Shown: positions 1-6,481 of the stretch, in pieces
How positions within the stretch are numbered: the first letter of the stretch is position 1
Layout of the letters: each line of letters opens with the position of its first letter
Assembly (NCBI GenBank): GCA_014379305.1
Contig: JACMMB010000287.1
Coordinates: 1-6,481, forward strand
Source: Akkermansiaceae bacterium
Lineage (GTDB): Bacteria; Verrucomicrobiota; Verrucomicrobiia; Verrucomicrobiales; Akkermansiaceae
DNA length: 6,481 nt
Direction: 5' to 3'
Program-made: the position numbers and the translations under genes
Notes under the pieces: generated by a model
What the model saw: only the letters and a program-made list of their open reading frames with translations
What the model was told of the DNA's origin: nothing
The model's database searches: none

Positions 1-3000
1 AGGGCTCAGTAAGTTCTGCATGGTGCCTGACAATCCATCATTCAATCATCGATGGGAATTCTTTCAAACCGCTGTTTCAACGAGTTCGGGATCATTTTGA
101 AAAAAAGTCCGCGCCTCTCCCCGACGGATCAGAGCGCCCGTGGGAATGGTTGGAAAGCTCCTCTGATAAGGAGCATTTGTCAGGAGCACGATACTTCGCC
201 GGGCTCTATTCAATGGCTGATTGGGTGGGTAACATTAGCTCGGTCTTCCCGCCAGTGGAGCGCTTTGAGAACCGAATCGATGCATCTCATCACTGGAGGG
301 TTCCGCTGAAACTCAATGGATATACGGTCGTATTAATCGATGAATTCCTGAGGTTGCGTGACGTAAAACTTGGCACCTTGATCCATGCCACCTGGTCTCT
401 GATTTTAAGCCGTTCTACCGGGAGTCCGTTCGTGCAGTTTGGAGTCACCCGGCATTGCCGGGGCAAATCCGGCGATCCAAGGGCTGCTGGAATAGGACCT
501 TTCGCGAACACACTTCCGCTTCTAATTCATGTGAACGATGAAGTCTCCATTTCAGAATGGCTGATAGGTGTGCGAAATTCATGGCTGAACCTGGCTGAAT
601 ACGAATCGACACCCCTCGCTTTAACCCAGGATTCCGTCATTTCCCCCACCGGCAGCGGCTTGCCATTTCAGACTTTGGTAAATGTCGTCGTTTCATCATC
701 CCAAAATGAAATCGCGGAAATCCTGAAAGGACTCATCCGGGCCACGCCGGAATGTCAGCAATCCACCGATTTCCCCCTAGCCCTAACTATTCACCAAACT
801 CCGGAAGTCTCGGGATATATGGTCGCCAGGAAAAGTGATTTCAGTCTCAACAGTACCCAACGGCTTGTGGAGTTATTCGCTAGCGTAATGGTTGAAATCA
901 TCGGCGATGTCTCAAAACCAGTCAGGGAACTAACTCTTCGGAAAGGGCGGATTTTTGATTCCATCGATCCTGTCCCAACTAGCGCATCTTTCAGAAACCT
1001 GGCGCAACGGCTTGAATGTGCGTGCAAACAATACCCCGCCGCATGTGCAATCTCGACCCCCTCGCAAACCATCACGTTTTCCGCTTTGTGGGACGCGGCA
1101 CGTTCGTATGCGTCATCCTTGAAATCCAAAGGCTTACTTCCCCAGGAAATCGTTTCGATACTCACCGGGAGGACGCCGGATACAGTTGCCGCCATGTTTG
1201 GAGTTCTGCTTGCGGGAGGGGCTTTCCTCATCATTTCAGAACTTATCCCGGATCATCGCAAGGCCGGGCTCATGGCTCAGGCAGGCTCACGTTTTTACAT
1301 TTCTGATGAAAGCCTGCAGCTGGCGGCAGGTTTCTTGCACAATGATTTTCAGAGAATACAAGCTGGGCCACAATCACCCGCCCAAGACATGGAGGTTTCA
1401 AACATCAAACCAACCAATCTGGCGTATGTGGTGGCCACTTCCGGAACAACGGGAACTCCCAAGCTGGTCATGATTGAACACGGGGCCGTGACGAACATGC
1501 TGGACGGCTACTCTGAGGTTCTGCAACAAGGCCAGGGCGATGTCCGCTATCAGTCCGCATCGGCGGGTAGTGATACATTTGTTTTGGAGGTGATGCTCTA
1601 CCTGTGTTCCGGATCGGGACTTCATCTTGACGCGGGCTTGATCAAAAAAGGCTTTGCGGAGTTTAACCAAGCTTTGGAAAAGTATCGTATAACGGTCCTT
1701 GGTCTTCCCAGTTCGGTCTGGAAACAATGGGTCCGATATTGCAACCTAAGCGGGCACGATACCCCAAGTCACCTGCGTGCGGTGGTCTGCAGTATGGAAA
1801 AGACAGATCCGCTTGTGCTCGCGCAGTGGCGGGAAAACGCTGGGAAAAGCCTCTTATGGATCAATGCTTACGGCCCCAGCGAGGCCAGCTGCGTCACCAC
1901 CCTGTTCTTACTCAGACCGGGTGATCCGACACCAGAAAGTGCGATTCCTATCGGAACGGCTTTGCCGGGAACCCGGGTATTTGTGACCGATCCATTGATG
2001 CGTTTATTACCTCATGGTTTTATCGGTGAGATTGTTATTGGCGGTTCGGGCGTGGGTCGCGGATATCTTGGCGATCTTCAACACACGAGGGAAAAATTCA
2101 TCTCCCCTCCCTCTGGCGAAGGTCTGTTATATAGGACCGGCGATCAGGGATACCTTGATGAAAACGGGCGGCTTGTCTTTTCCGGGCGTATCGATAATCA
2201 AGTCAAAATCCGGGGTTATCGGGTCGAACTGGAAGAGATCGAACTGGCGATTGGTCAACATTCGGAGGTGGAAGATTCTGCAGTTGTTGCATTGGAAAAG
2301 GGCGAAAACCGTGATCTTGTCGCTTACTACTGCTCGAATAGGCAGATTGACTCTTCCGAATTCCGCGCTTTTTTAAGTAAAAATTTACCTGCCGCTATTA
2401 TCCCGAGGATCTATTACCGCCAGAATGCAATCCCCAGAACTGACCTGGGTAAGATCAAACGCAAGGTACTGACAGAAGATGCCCGCAACCGTTTCTCCCG
2501 GATTAAAACTTCTTTAGTTGCTCCTCCTTCAGATATGGAGAGGCCTCTGGACTCTGTAATCGTTGGGATTTTTCAGGAAATTCTGGGCATTCCGGAGGTG
2601 GGTCCGGATGAGAATTTCTTCACTCTCGGAGGTGATTCCCTCAACGCGGTCAGGTTGCAAATTCAGGTCGAGACAATGACCGATTTCAGGATCACCGGTT
2701 CCGACCTTTTTAGATATCCAACCCCATCCTCGCTTGCGGCTCATTTAGCTACTCTAAAGGCATTTGGAAAAACGCGCCGTTGTATATTAAGTCCGTTGAA
2801 GATTCCGGATAACTACAATCAAAATACTCCTGTTATCGTGACGGTTTTATTATTCGCATTGCCTCTGCATAGCTATCATAAATTAGTAGAAAGCTTGGAT
2901 TCTTCGATCGGCTTCTACGCCTTGGAAGTTTCGAACTTGAATGAGGAAGGAGATGTAGCGGATATCAAAAAATCGATTCTCCAATCCTTGGTCGAGGCAC

Positions 3001-3587
3001 TATCCGGTGAGGAAAAACCCATGGGAAAGATTCACCTGTTTGGCTATTCCATTGACGCTCTGCTTGTGTGGGAACTTGCTTCCGCATTGAACGATAACTC
3101 GGCACCTTGTGAATCTGTTTTTCTTTTAGAGCCATCGTTTCAGTCAGAGAGACCATACAAGCGCTCAAATTTGCCTGAACTTGTGAAGAAAGCATGGTAT
3201 CGATTTCGATATTCGCATTCTCTGGAATTCTCCGAACGTTTCTCTCTGGTAAGCTCAGCGGTTATAATTAAAACCCGGCAACTAATTGATATGAAATCGG
3301 CTGGCAAAAATGCAATCCATGAAGTTTTGATACATAACGATTCCCACTCCAGAATAAGAAATAGCTTCACGAGTCATTTGATAAGCAAGCAGGACTCGGT
3401 AAAGGTATATTTGTGCCGGTGTCGCGATGGGCATCACACCTCATATTTAGCCTCCTATGACGCGCATTGGAAAGAGCTGGCGGCGGAATTGGAAATAGTG
3501 GATTTGGTTGGAAATCATTCGGAGCTCCTTCAAATGCCACAAGTCAAAATCCTCGCAAAGGCGTTTACGAAAAAACTGATCAGCTAG
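1..3587 (+). CDS. Nonribosomal peptide synthetase, terminal module C-A-PCP-TE (5' end outside window)
   Basis: Cytoplasmic megasynthase module that should activate one amino acid, join it to the upstream peptide and release the product. The frame is open from base 3 (1194 residues seen). Residues below are counted from the TTG at 150. C domain: HHSIIDG encoded at 36-56, then IGPFANTLP (115-123) and YESTPL (151-156). A domain about 285-790: TSGTTGTPK (430-438), NAYGPSE (572-578), YRTGD (661-665), GRIDNQVKIRG (679-689), Lys768 in DLGKIKRK. PCP about 800-868 with the phosphopantetheine Ser830 in LGGDS. TE about 890-1145: Ser967 in GYSID, Glu994 where Asp is usual, His1123 in GNH. The TTG at 150 cannot be the true start because the C motif precedes it. 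The gene ends in tandem stops TAG TGA. The TE end is AT-rich compared with cysS and hisF. The NRPS assignment is near certain; substrate and product are unknown. Confidence 0.95.
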   Translation, partial: GSVSSAWCLTIHHSIIDGNSFKPLFQRVRDHFEKKSAPLPDGSERPWEWLESSSDKEHLSGARYFAGLYSMADWVGNISSVFPPVERFENRIDASHHWRVPLKLNGYTVVLIDEFLRLRDVKLGTLIHATWSLILSRSTGSPFVQFGVTRHCRGKSGDPRAAGIGPFANTLPLLIHVNDEVSISEWLIGVRNSWLNLAEYESTPLALTQDSVISPTGSGLPFQTLVNVVVSSSQNEIAEILKGLIRATPECQQSTDFPLALTIHQTPEVSGYMVARKSDFSLNSTQRLVELFASVMVEIIGDVSKPVRELTLRKGRIFDSIDPVPTSASFRNLAQRLECACKQYPAACAISTPSQTITFSALWDAARSYASSLKSKGLLPQEIVSILTGRTPDTVAAMFGVLLAGGAFLIISELIPDHRKAGLMAQAGSRFYISDESLQLAAGFLHNDFQRIQAGPQSPAQDMEVSNIKPTNLAYVVATSGTTGTPKLVMIEHGAVTNMLDGYSEVLQQGQGDVRYQSASAGSDTFVLEVMLYLCSGSGLHLDAGLIKKGFAEFNQALEKYRITVLGLPSSVWKQWVRYCNLSGHDTPSHLRAVVCSMEKTDPLVLAQWRENAGKSLLWINAYGPSEASCVTTLFLLRPGDPTPESAIPIGTALPGTRVFVTDPLMRLLPHGFIGEIVIGGSGVGRGYLGDLQHTREKFISPPSGEGLLYRTGDQGYLDENGRLVFSGRIDNQVKIRGYRVELEEIELAIGQHSEVEDSAVVALEKGENRDLVAYYCSNRQIDSSEFRAFLSKNLPAAIIPRIYYRQNAIPRTDLGKIKRKVLTEDARNRFSRIKTSLVAPPSDMERPLDSVIVGIFQEILGIPEVGPDENFFTLGGDSLNAVRLQIQVETMTDFRITGSDLFRYPTPSSLAAHLATLKAFGKTRRCILSPLKIPDNYNQNTPVIVTVLLFALPLHSYHKLVESLDSSIGFYALEVSNLNEEGDVADIKKSILQSLVEALSGEEKPMGKIHLFGYSIDALLVWELASALNDNSAPCESVFLLEPSFQSERPYKRSNLPELVKKAWYRFRYSHSLEFSERFSLVSSAVIIKTRQLIDMKSAGKNAIHEVLIHNDSHSRIRNSFTSHLISKQDSVKVYLCRCRDGHHTSYLASYDAHWKELAAELEIVDLVGNHSELLQMPQVKILAKAFTKKLIS

Positions 3588-3622
3588 TGACGAATGTGAA
3601 ATGGTCACTGAAACTGTTTTTT
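3586..3622 (+). terminator. Possible weak intrinsic terminator after the NRPS gene
   Basis: AGTGAC (3586-3591) and GTCACT (3604-3609) form a perfect 6-bp stem with a 12-base loop; a T-G pair outside could extend it. A run of six T follows at 3617-3622. The stem overlaps the tandem stop codons of the NRPS gene. Half of the pairs are A-T and seven bases separate stem and T-run, so this is a poor match to a classical terminator. The position between an NRPS gene and an unrelated housekeeping pair makes it plausible. Nothing else in the 92-base gap (3588-3679) is convincing: I see no clear -35/-10 pair for cysS. Confidence 0.3.
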
Positions 3623-3679
3623 CCAAAATTTTTCTGAGTCTCGCCTTTCATCTTTCGGATCGCCTACATAAAAGCCCCA

Positions 3680-5071
3680 ATGCAGTTGTTCGACACGCTC
3701 ATCCGCAGGGGGCGGGAGCTCCAGCCCATTGATGGCAGGACCTATCGCTTTTACTGCTGCGGCCCGACTGTCTACGGCCCCGCACACATCGGAAATTTCC
3801 GCACCTTCGTGCTTCAGGATGTTTTGCGCAGAACGCTGGAAACCGGCGGCATCAGCACCCTCCACGTCCGAAACATCACCGATATAGATGACAAAACCAT
3901 CCGCGACTCCATGGCCGCCGGTCAATCCCTCAAAGCGTTTACCGATCACTGGAAGGAAAAATTCCACGCCGATTGCGCGGCAATTTCCTGTCTGCCGCCT
4001 CACATCGAGCCAAGCGCCGTCGAGCACATCCCGCAACAGGTAAGCATGATCGAAACCTTGCTTGAAAAAGGCAACGCATACACTTCGGAAGATGGCTCCG
4101 TCTATTTCAAAATCTCATCCTTCCCGACCTACGGCAAACTTTCCCACTTGGAAGAGCGCGAACTCGACTTGGGAAAAACCCAGAACACGCGCGCCAATGC
4201 GGATGAGTACGACAAAGCGAGTATTTCCGATTTCGTCCTCTGGAAAGCGCACCGCGATGAGGATGGCGAAAACTTCTGGAACTCGCCATGGGGCAAGGGC
4301 CGTCCCGGCTGGCACCTTGAATGCTCCGCCATGATTGCCGAATATTTGGGCGATTCCTTTGACCTCCACTCAGGGGGTGTTGACCTGGTTTTCCCACATC
4401 ACGAAAACGAAATCGCCCAGAGCAAGTGCGCCTGCGGAGGTAACTTCGCCGCCCATTGGTTCCACATCGCCCATCTCCTGGTCGATGGCGGGAAAATGTC
4501 AAAATCCCTCCGCAATATGTACACACTCGCCGACCTTCAGGAGAAAGGCTTCACCTCCATGGAGGTCCGTTACGTTCTCATCGGCGCTCACTATCGCAAA
4601 CAGCTCAACTTCACCTTGGACTCGCTTTCCGGAGCGAGGGAAGCCCTTCACAACCTCGCCAAATCCGCAGCCAGACTTGCAGAAAACATGGGCGGCGAAA
4701 CCATGCTGCCCTCGGCGGAATTCGGCCCTTTCCAGCCCGCTTGGGAATCGCTCAATGACGATCTCAACATCCCCGCCGCCCTCGGCCATATCTTCACCGC
4801 GCTCCGGGAATCATCACGGCTCACTGGAATCGATGCCGCCGCCGCCTTAGCCGGTCTCAACCGTATTCTCAAAGCCCTCGGCATCGCTCTGCCTGAAATT
4901 TCCACATCAGAGGTCCATGCGCCACCCGCGATCAAGGCACTTGCTGAAACCCGCTGGGCTGCCCGATCCAATCATGACTGGGAAACTTCCGACAGGCTCC
5001 GCGATGAACTCTCGACCCTTGGCTGGTCGGTAAAAGACAGCAAGGAAACCTATCTCCTCTCCAAGCTGTAA
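3680..5071 (+). CDS. cysS: Cysteinyl-tRNA synthetase (CysRS), class I
   Basis: Charges tRNA-Cys with cysteine using ATP, in the cytoplasm (EC 6.1.1.16). The 463-residue length is normal for bacterial CysRS. Visible signatures: CGPTVY at 27-32, the HIGH-type ATP motif as HIGN (36-39), TDIDDK (68-73), GWHLECSAM (210-218), FPHHENEIAQS (238-248) and KMSKS (272-276). Cys27, Cys215, His240 and Glu244 match the four zinc ligands that discriminate cysteine in the E. coli enzyme, and their spacing fits. The C-terminal part is the helical anticodon-binding region, ending in RDELSTLGW (441-449) and a short tail. The ATG at 3680 is chosen because MQLFDTL is the usual CysRS N-terminus; the bases before it carry no clear Shine-Dalgarno sequence. 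hisF follows after 10 bases, so the two are probably co-transcribed. The NRPS gene upstream is unrelated in function. The leader shows no T-box features. Confidence 0.98.
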   Translation: MQLFDTLIRRGRELQPIDGRTYRFYCCGPTVYGPAHIGNFRTFVLQDVLRRTLETGGISTLHVRNITDIDDKTIRDSMAAGQSLKAFTDHWKEKFHADCAAISCLPPHIEPSAVEHIPQQVSMIETLLEKGNAYTSEDGSVYFKISSFPTYGKLSHLEERELDLGKTQNTRANADEYDKASISDFVLWKAHRDEDGENFWNSPWGKGRPGWHLECSAMIAEYLGDSFDLHSGGVDLVFPHHENEIAQSKCACGGNFAAHWFHIAHLLVDGGKMSKSLRNMYTLADLQEKGFTSMEVRYVLIGAHYRKQLNFTLDSLSGAREALHNLAKSAARLAENMGGETMLPSAEFGPFQPAWESLNDDLNIPAALGHIFTALRESSRLTGIDAAAALAGLNRILKALGIALPEISTSEVHAPPAIKALAETRWAARSNHDWETSDRLRDELSTLGWSVKDSKETYLLSKL

Positions 5072-5081
5072 ATGGTTCCAC

Positions 5082-5876
5082 ATGTTAGCCAAACGCATCA
5101 TCCCCTGCCTTGATGTCACCGCCGGACGCGTCGTGAAAGGCATCAACTTCCTCGACCTCATCGACGCGGGCGATCCCGTCGAATGCGCTATCGCCTACAA
5201 TGCCCAGGAGGCCGACGAACTCGTTTTTCTCGATATCACCGCCTCATCGGATGCCCGCAATACCATGGTCGATGTCGTCCGCCGCACCGCGGAGCAATGC
5301 TTCATCCCCCTAACCGTGGGCGGGGGTATCCGCTCGGTCGCAGACATGCACTCGATGCTCCAGGCCGGAGCGGACAAAGTCGGCATCAACACATCTGCCG
5401 TCACCAATCCCGGCTTGGTGGATGAAGGCGCTAAAACCTTCGGTAGCCAATGCATAGTCGTCGCCATCGATGCGAAACGGCAGGCCCCCGGCAAATGGCA
5501 GGTATACACCCACGGCGGCCGCACTCCCGTCCAGCTCGATGCCGTCGAGTGGGCGAGGGAAGTGTGGCGGCGCGGCGCGGGCGAAATCCTCCTGACCTCG
5601 ATGGACGCCGATGGCACCCAGGCTGGTTACGACTGCGAGCTTACCGCCGCCATCTCCACGTCCATCGGCATCCCCGTGATCGCCAGCGGCGGTGCGGGAA
5701 ACCTTGATCACATGGTTGAGGTTCTGGAAAAAGGCAAAGCCGATGCGGTCCTCGCCGCAAGCATCTTTCATTTCGGGAAATACACCGTCGGCGAGGCCAA
5801 GATCCACTTTGCCAAACACGGGGTTCCCGTCAGGCCGGGGTTTCGTTCCGTCAAAACAGGTTCGCTCGTTAAGTGA
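5082..5876 (+). CDS. hisF: Imidazole glycerol phosphate synthase, cyclase subunit HisF
   Basis: HisF works with the glutaminase HisH. Ammonia from HisH is used to convert PRFAR to imidazole glycerol phosphate and AICAR, the fifth step of histidine biosynthesis, linking it to purine synthesis. The protein is a (beta/alpha)8 barrel. Visible family features: the N-terminus MLAKRIIPCLDV with catalytic Asp11, GRVVKGINF (15-23), FLDITAS (49-55), TVGGGIRS (78-85), catalytic Asp130 in VVAIDAKR (126-133), LTSMDADGT (171-179) and the phosphate-binding loop IASGGAGN (200-207). Both catalytic Asp residues fall at their canonical numbers, which supports the ATG at 5082. The length (264) is about ten residues above the shortest family members because of a C-terminal tail after PVRPGF. 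It lies 10 bases after cysS, with no strong Shine-Dalgarno sequence. No hisH, hisA or other his gene is in the window, so the his genes appear scattered. Confidence 0.98.
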   Translation: MLAKRIIPCLDVTAGRVVKGINFLDLIDAGDPVECAIAYNAQEADELVFLDITASSDARNTMVDVVRRTAEQCFIPLTVGGGIRSVADMHSMLQAGADKVGINTSAVTNPGLVDEGAKTFGSQCIVVAIDAKRQAPGKWQVYTHGGRTPVQLDAVEWAREVWRRGAGEILLTSMDADGTQAGYDCELTAAISTSIGIPVIASGGAGNLDHMVEVLEKGKADAVLAASIFHFGKYTVGEAKIHFAKHGVPVRPGFRSVKTGSLVK

Positions 5877-5893
5877 CGAATTCGTTTCAATAA

Positions 5894-5926
5894 CATAATT
5901 CCCCGACATGGCGGGAACCATAATTT
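5894..5926 (+). repeat. CATAATT direct repeat, two copies 25 bases apart
   Basis: CATAATT occurs at 5894-5900 and 5919-5925 (the second reads CATAATTT to 5926), either side of the small GC-rich hairpin. CATAAT resembles a sigma-70 -10 box, so one copy might be part of the promoter of the following gene, but I see no convincing -35 hexamer at the right distance for either. Function is not established. Confidence 0.3.
5899..5917 (+). other. Small hairpin downstream of hisF
   Basis: CCCG (5902-5905) pairs with CGGG (5912-5915) around a six-base loop. Two T-A pairs (5899-5900 with 5916-5917) extend it if C5901 is bulged. It lies 22 bases after the hisF stop, where a terminator would be expected, but the bases after it (CCATAATTTGG) hold only a three-T run. 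It may be a weak terminator, an mRNA 3' structure or chance. Confidence 0.25.
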
Positions 5927-5945
5927 GGCCACGCTTCAAATTATG
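5919..5945 (+). promoter_or_regulatory. Inverted repeat covering the start codon of the exported-protein gene
   Basis: CATAATTT (5919-5926) and AAATTATG (5938-5945) are perfect reverse complements over 8 bases with an 11-base loop (5927-5937). The 3' arm ends in the ATG of the next gene, so in mRNA the start codon would be paired. Only the outermost pair is G-C, so the stem is weak. No Shine-Dalgarno sequence is seen before this ATG. Control of translation is possible, but the repeat could be chance in an AT-rich leader. Confidence 0.3.
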
Positions 5946-6481
5946 AAACTACACTACCTCCTACTTGTCGTCACGGCCACCGCCGCCAATGCCCAATATC
6001 TCACGCCACAGCTTGCAGCCGATCCAGGCGGCATTCTGAATGGAACCACATTCGTTAACAACGGTCTTGTGGGTGCCGGTCGCCTCTCCGGCAACACTGT
6101 GGATTCCTTCGGTGAAACATTCGGTGCGGCTTCCGGTCTCTCCATCTCGAACTTCATCTCCACCGGCGGCAATAGCTTCTCCGGGACATTCAATATCCTT
6201 CCCGACCGTGGCTTCAACAAGGACGCCGCTGGCCCGAATCCCGCCTTCTTTTCAAACTACGCCGCGCGGATCCATCAGGTCGGGTTCACATTCACCCCCT
6301 ACACCGGAGTCGCGCCAGTCGGCCAGACACAAATCGTCACGAGCTATAATCCGCTTGCTCCGAACGCCACCACCAAGTTCACCTACAATGATGGCGTCAC
6401 GACCAAGTTCACCACCGGCCTTGTCCCTGATACCTTCACAAATTCGTTGTTTGGCAACTTGGTCGGGACGAAATCCGCCGC
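5943..6481 (+). CDS. Exported protein, probable esterase-like/phytase-like family (3' end outside window)
   Basis: The frame is open from ATG 5943 to the window edge; 179 full codons are seen. The N-terminus is a short Sec signal peptide: MKLH, a hydrophobic run LLLVVTATAA, and a probable cut after ANA (residues 15-17) before Gln18. That signal peptide fixes the start. The mature part begins with small residues and contains GRLSGNTVDSFGETFGAASG (48-67), then LSISNF, a Gly/Ser-rich stretch and LPDRGFN (90-96). Further on, NYAARI and FTFTPYTG follow. A glycine-rich segment followed by a DRG motif and an R-I/F-x-F-T-F sequence recalls the 'esterase-like activity of phytase' family (PF13449), secreted beta-propeller-type proteins. 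This is pattern memory, not a search result. Substrate is unknown; release of phosphate or cleavage of an ester outside the cytoplasm would fit the family name. A C-terminal sorting signal cannot be checked here. Confidence 0.7.
   Translation, partial: MKLHYLLLVVTATAANAQYLTPQLAADPGGILNGTTFVNNGLVGAGRLSGNTVDSFGETFGAASGLSISNFISTGGNSFSGTFNILPDRGFNKDAAGPNPAFFSNYAARIHQVGFTFTPYTGVAPVGQTQIVTSYNPLAPNATTKFTYNDGVTTKFTTGLVPDTFTNSLFGNLVGTKSA

Noticed and set aside
52..309. Small + strand open frame of 85 codons
   Set aside because: It overlaps the condensation domain in another frame and covers the region that encodes the C-domain motif; it has no recognisable features.
3588..3679. T-box or other leader regulator before cysS
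   Set aside because: The gap is only 92 bases and shows neither the T-box consensus nor a specifier stem; a T-box leader would be about twice as long or more.
3605..4036. Open frame of 143 codons on the - strand opposite the start of cysS
   Set aside because: It is opposite the conserved N-terminal part of CysRS and shows no family features; it is a shadow of codon bias.
4062..4850. Several + strand open frames inside cysS
   Set aside because: They are out-of-frame readings of a gene with clear CysRS motifs from end to end.
3586..5071. Functional link between the NRPS and CysRS, for example a cysteine-using or aminoacyl-tRNA-dependent peptide system
   Set aside because: CysRS has all the residues of an ordinary housekeeping enzyme and pairs with hisF. 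The A-domain code does not match the cysteine codes I know. Adjacency alone is not evidence.
5310..5939. Long open frame of 209 codons on the - strand opposite hisF
   Set aside because: It lies almost wholly opposite hisF, whose catalytic residues and motifs are intact. GC-rich, C-ending codons often leave the opposite strand open, and the translation shows no recognisable motif.

Overview
The window holds four protein genes, all on the + strand: the 3' part of a nonribosomal peptide synthetase (NRPS) gene (1-3587), a complete cysteinyl-tRNA synthetase gene cysS (3680-5071), a complete hisF (5082-5876), and the 5' part of a gene for an exported protein that resembles the esterase-like/phytase-like family (5943-6481). 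I see no tRNA, rRNA, CRISPR array or insertion sequence.

The sequence looks bacterial and chromosomal. The last gene has a Sec signal peptide, and cysS, hisF and that gene all lack a clear Shine-Dalgarno sequence. cysS and hisF are GC-rich (hand-counted 60-base lines reach 63-72% G+C) and favour C-ending codons. Together with the exported phytase-like protein, this would suit a Gram-negative of the Verrucomicrobiota or a related phylum. That placement is an inference, and nothing in the window proves it.

Region 1 (1-3587) is the terminal module of an NRPS: condensation (C) - adenylation (A) - peptidyl carrier protein (PCP) - thioesterase (TE). A TTG at 150 can be read as a start, but the frame is open from position 3, and the condensation active-site motif HHxxxDG lies at 36-56. 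The gene therefore begins before the window. The final TE is divergent: its GxSxG motif reads GYSID and its catalytic Asp position holds Glu. The 3' end of the gene is much more AT-rich (about 37-40% G+C in sampled lines) than the neighbouring housekeeping genes.

Region 2 (3588-3679) is a 92-base gap with a weak hairpin followed by a T-run. Region 3 (3680-5876) is a tight cysS-hisF pair with a 10-base gap, probably co-transcribed; the two products serve translation and histidine biosynthesis and have no direct link to each other. Region 4 (5877-5942) is a 66-base gap with a small hairpin, a CATAATT direct repeat and an inverted repeat that covers the start codon of the last gene. Region 5 (5943-6481) encodes the start of the exported protein and runs off the window.

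The most unusual content is the NRPS terminal module, with its unrecognised substrate code and altered thioesterase. I found no convincing evidence of a wholly new type of system.
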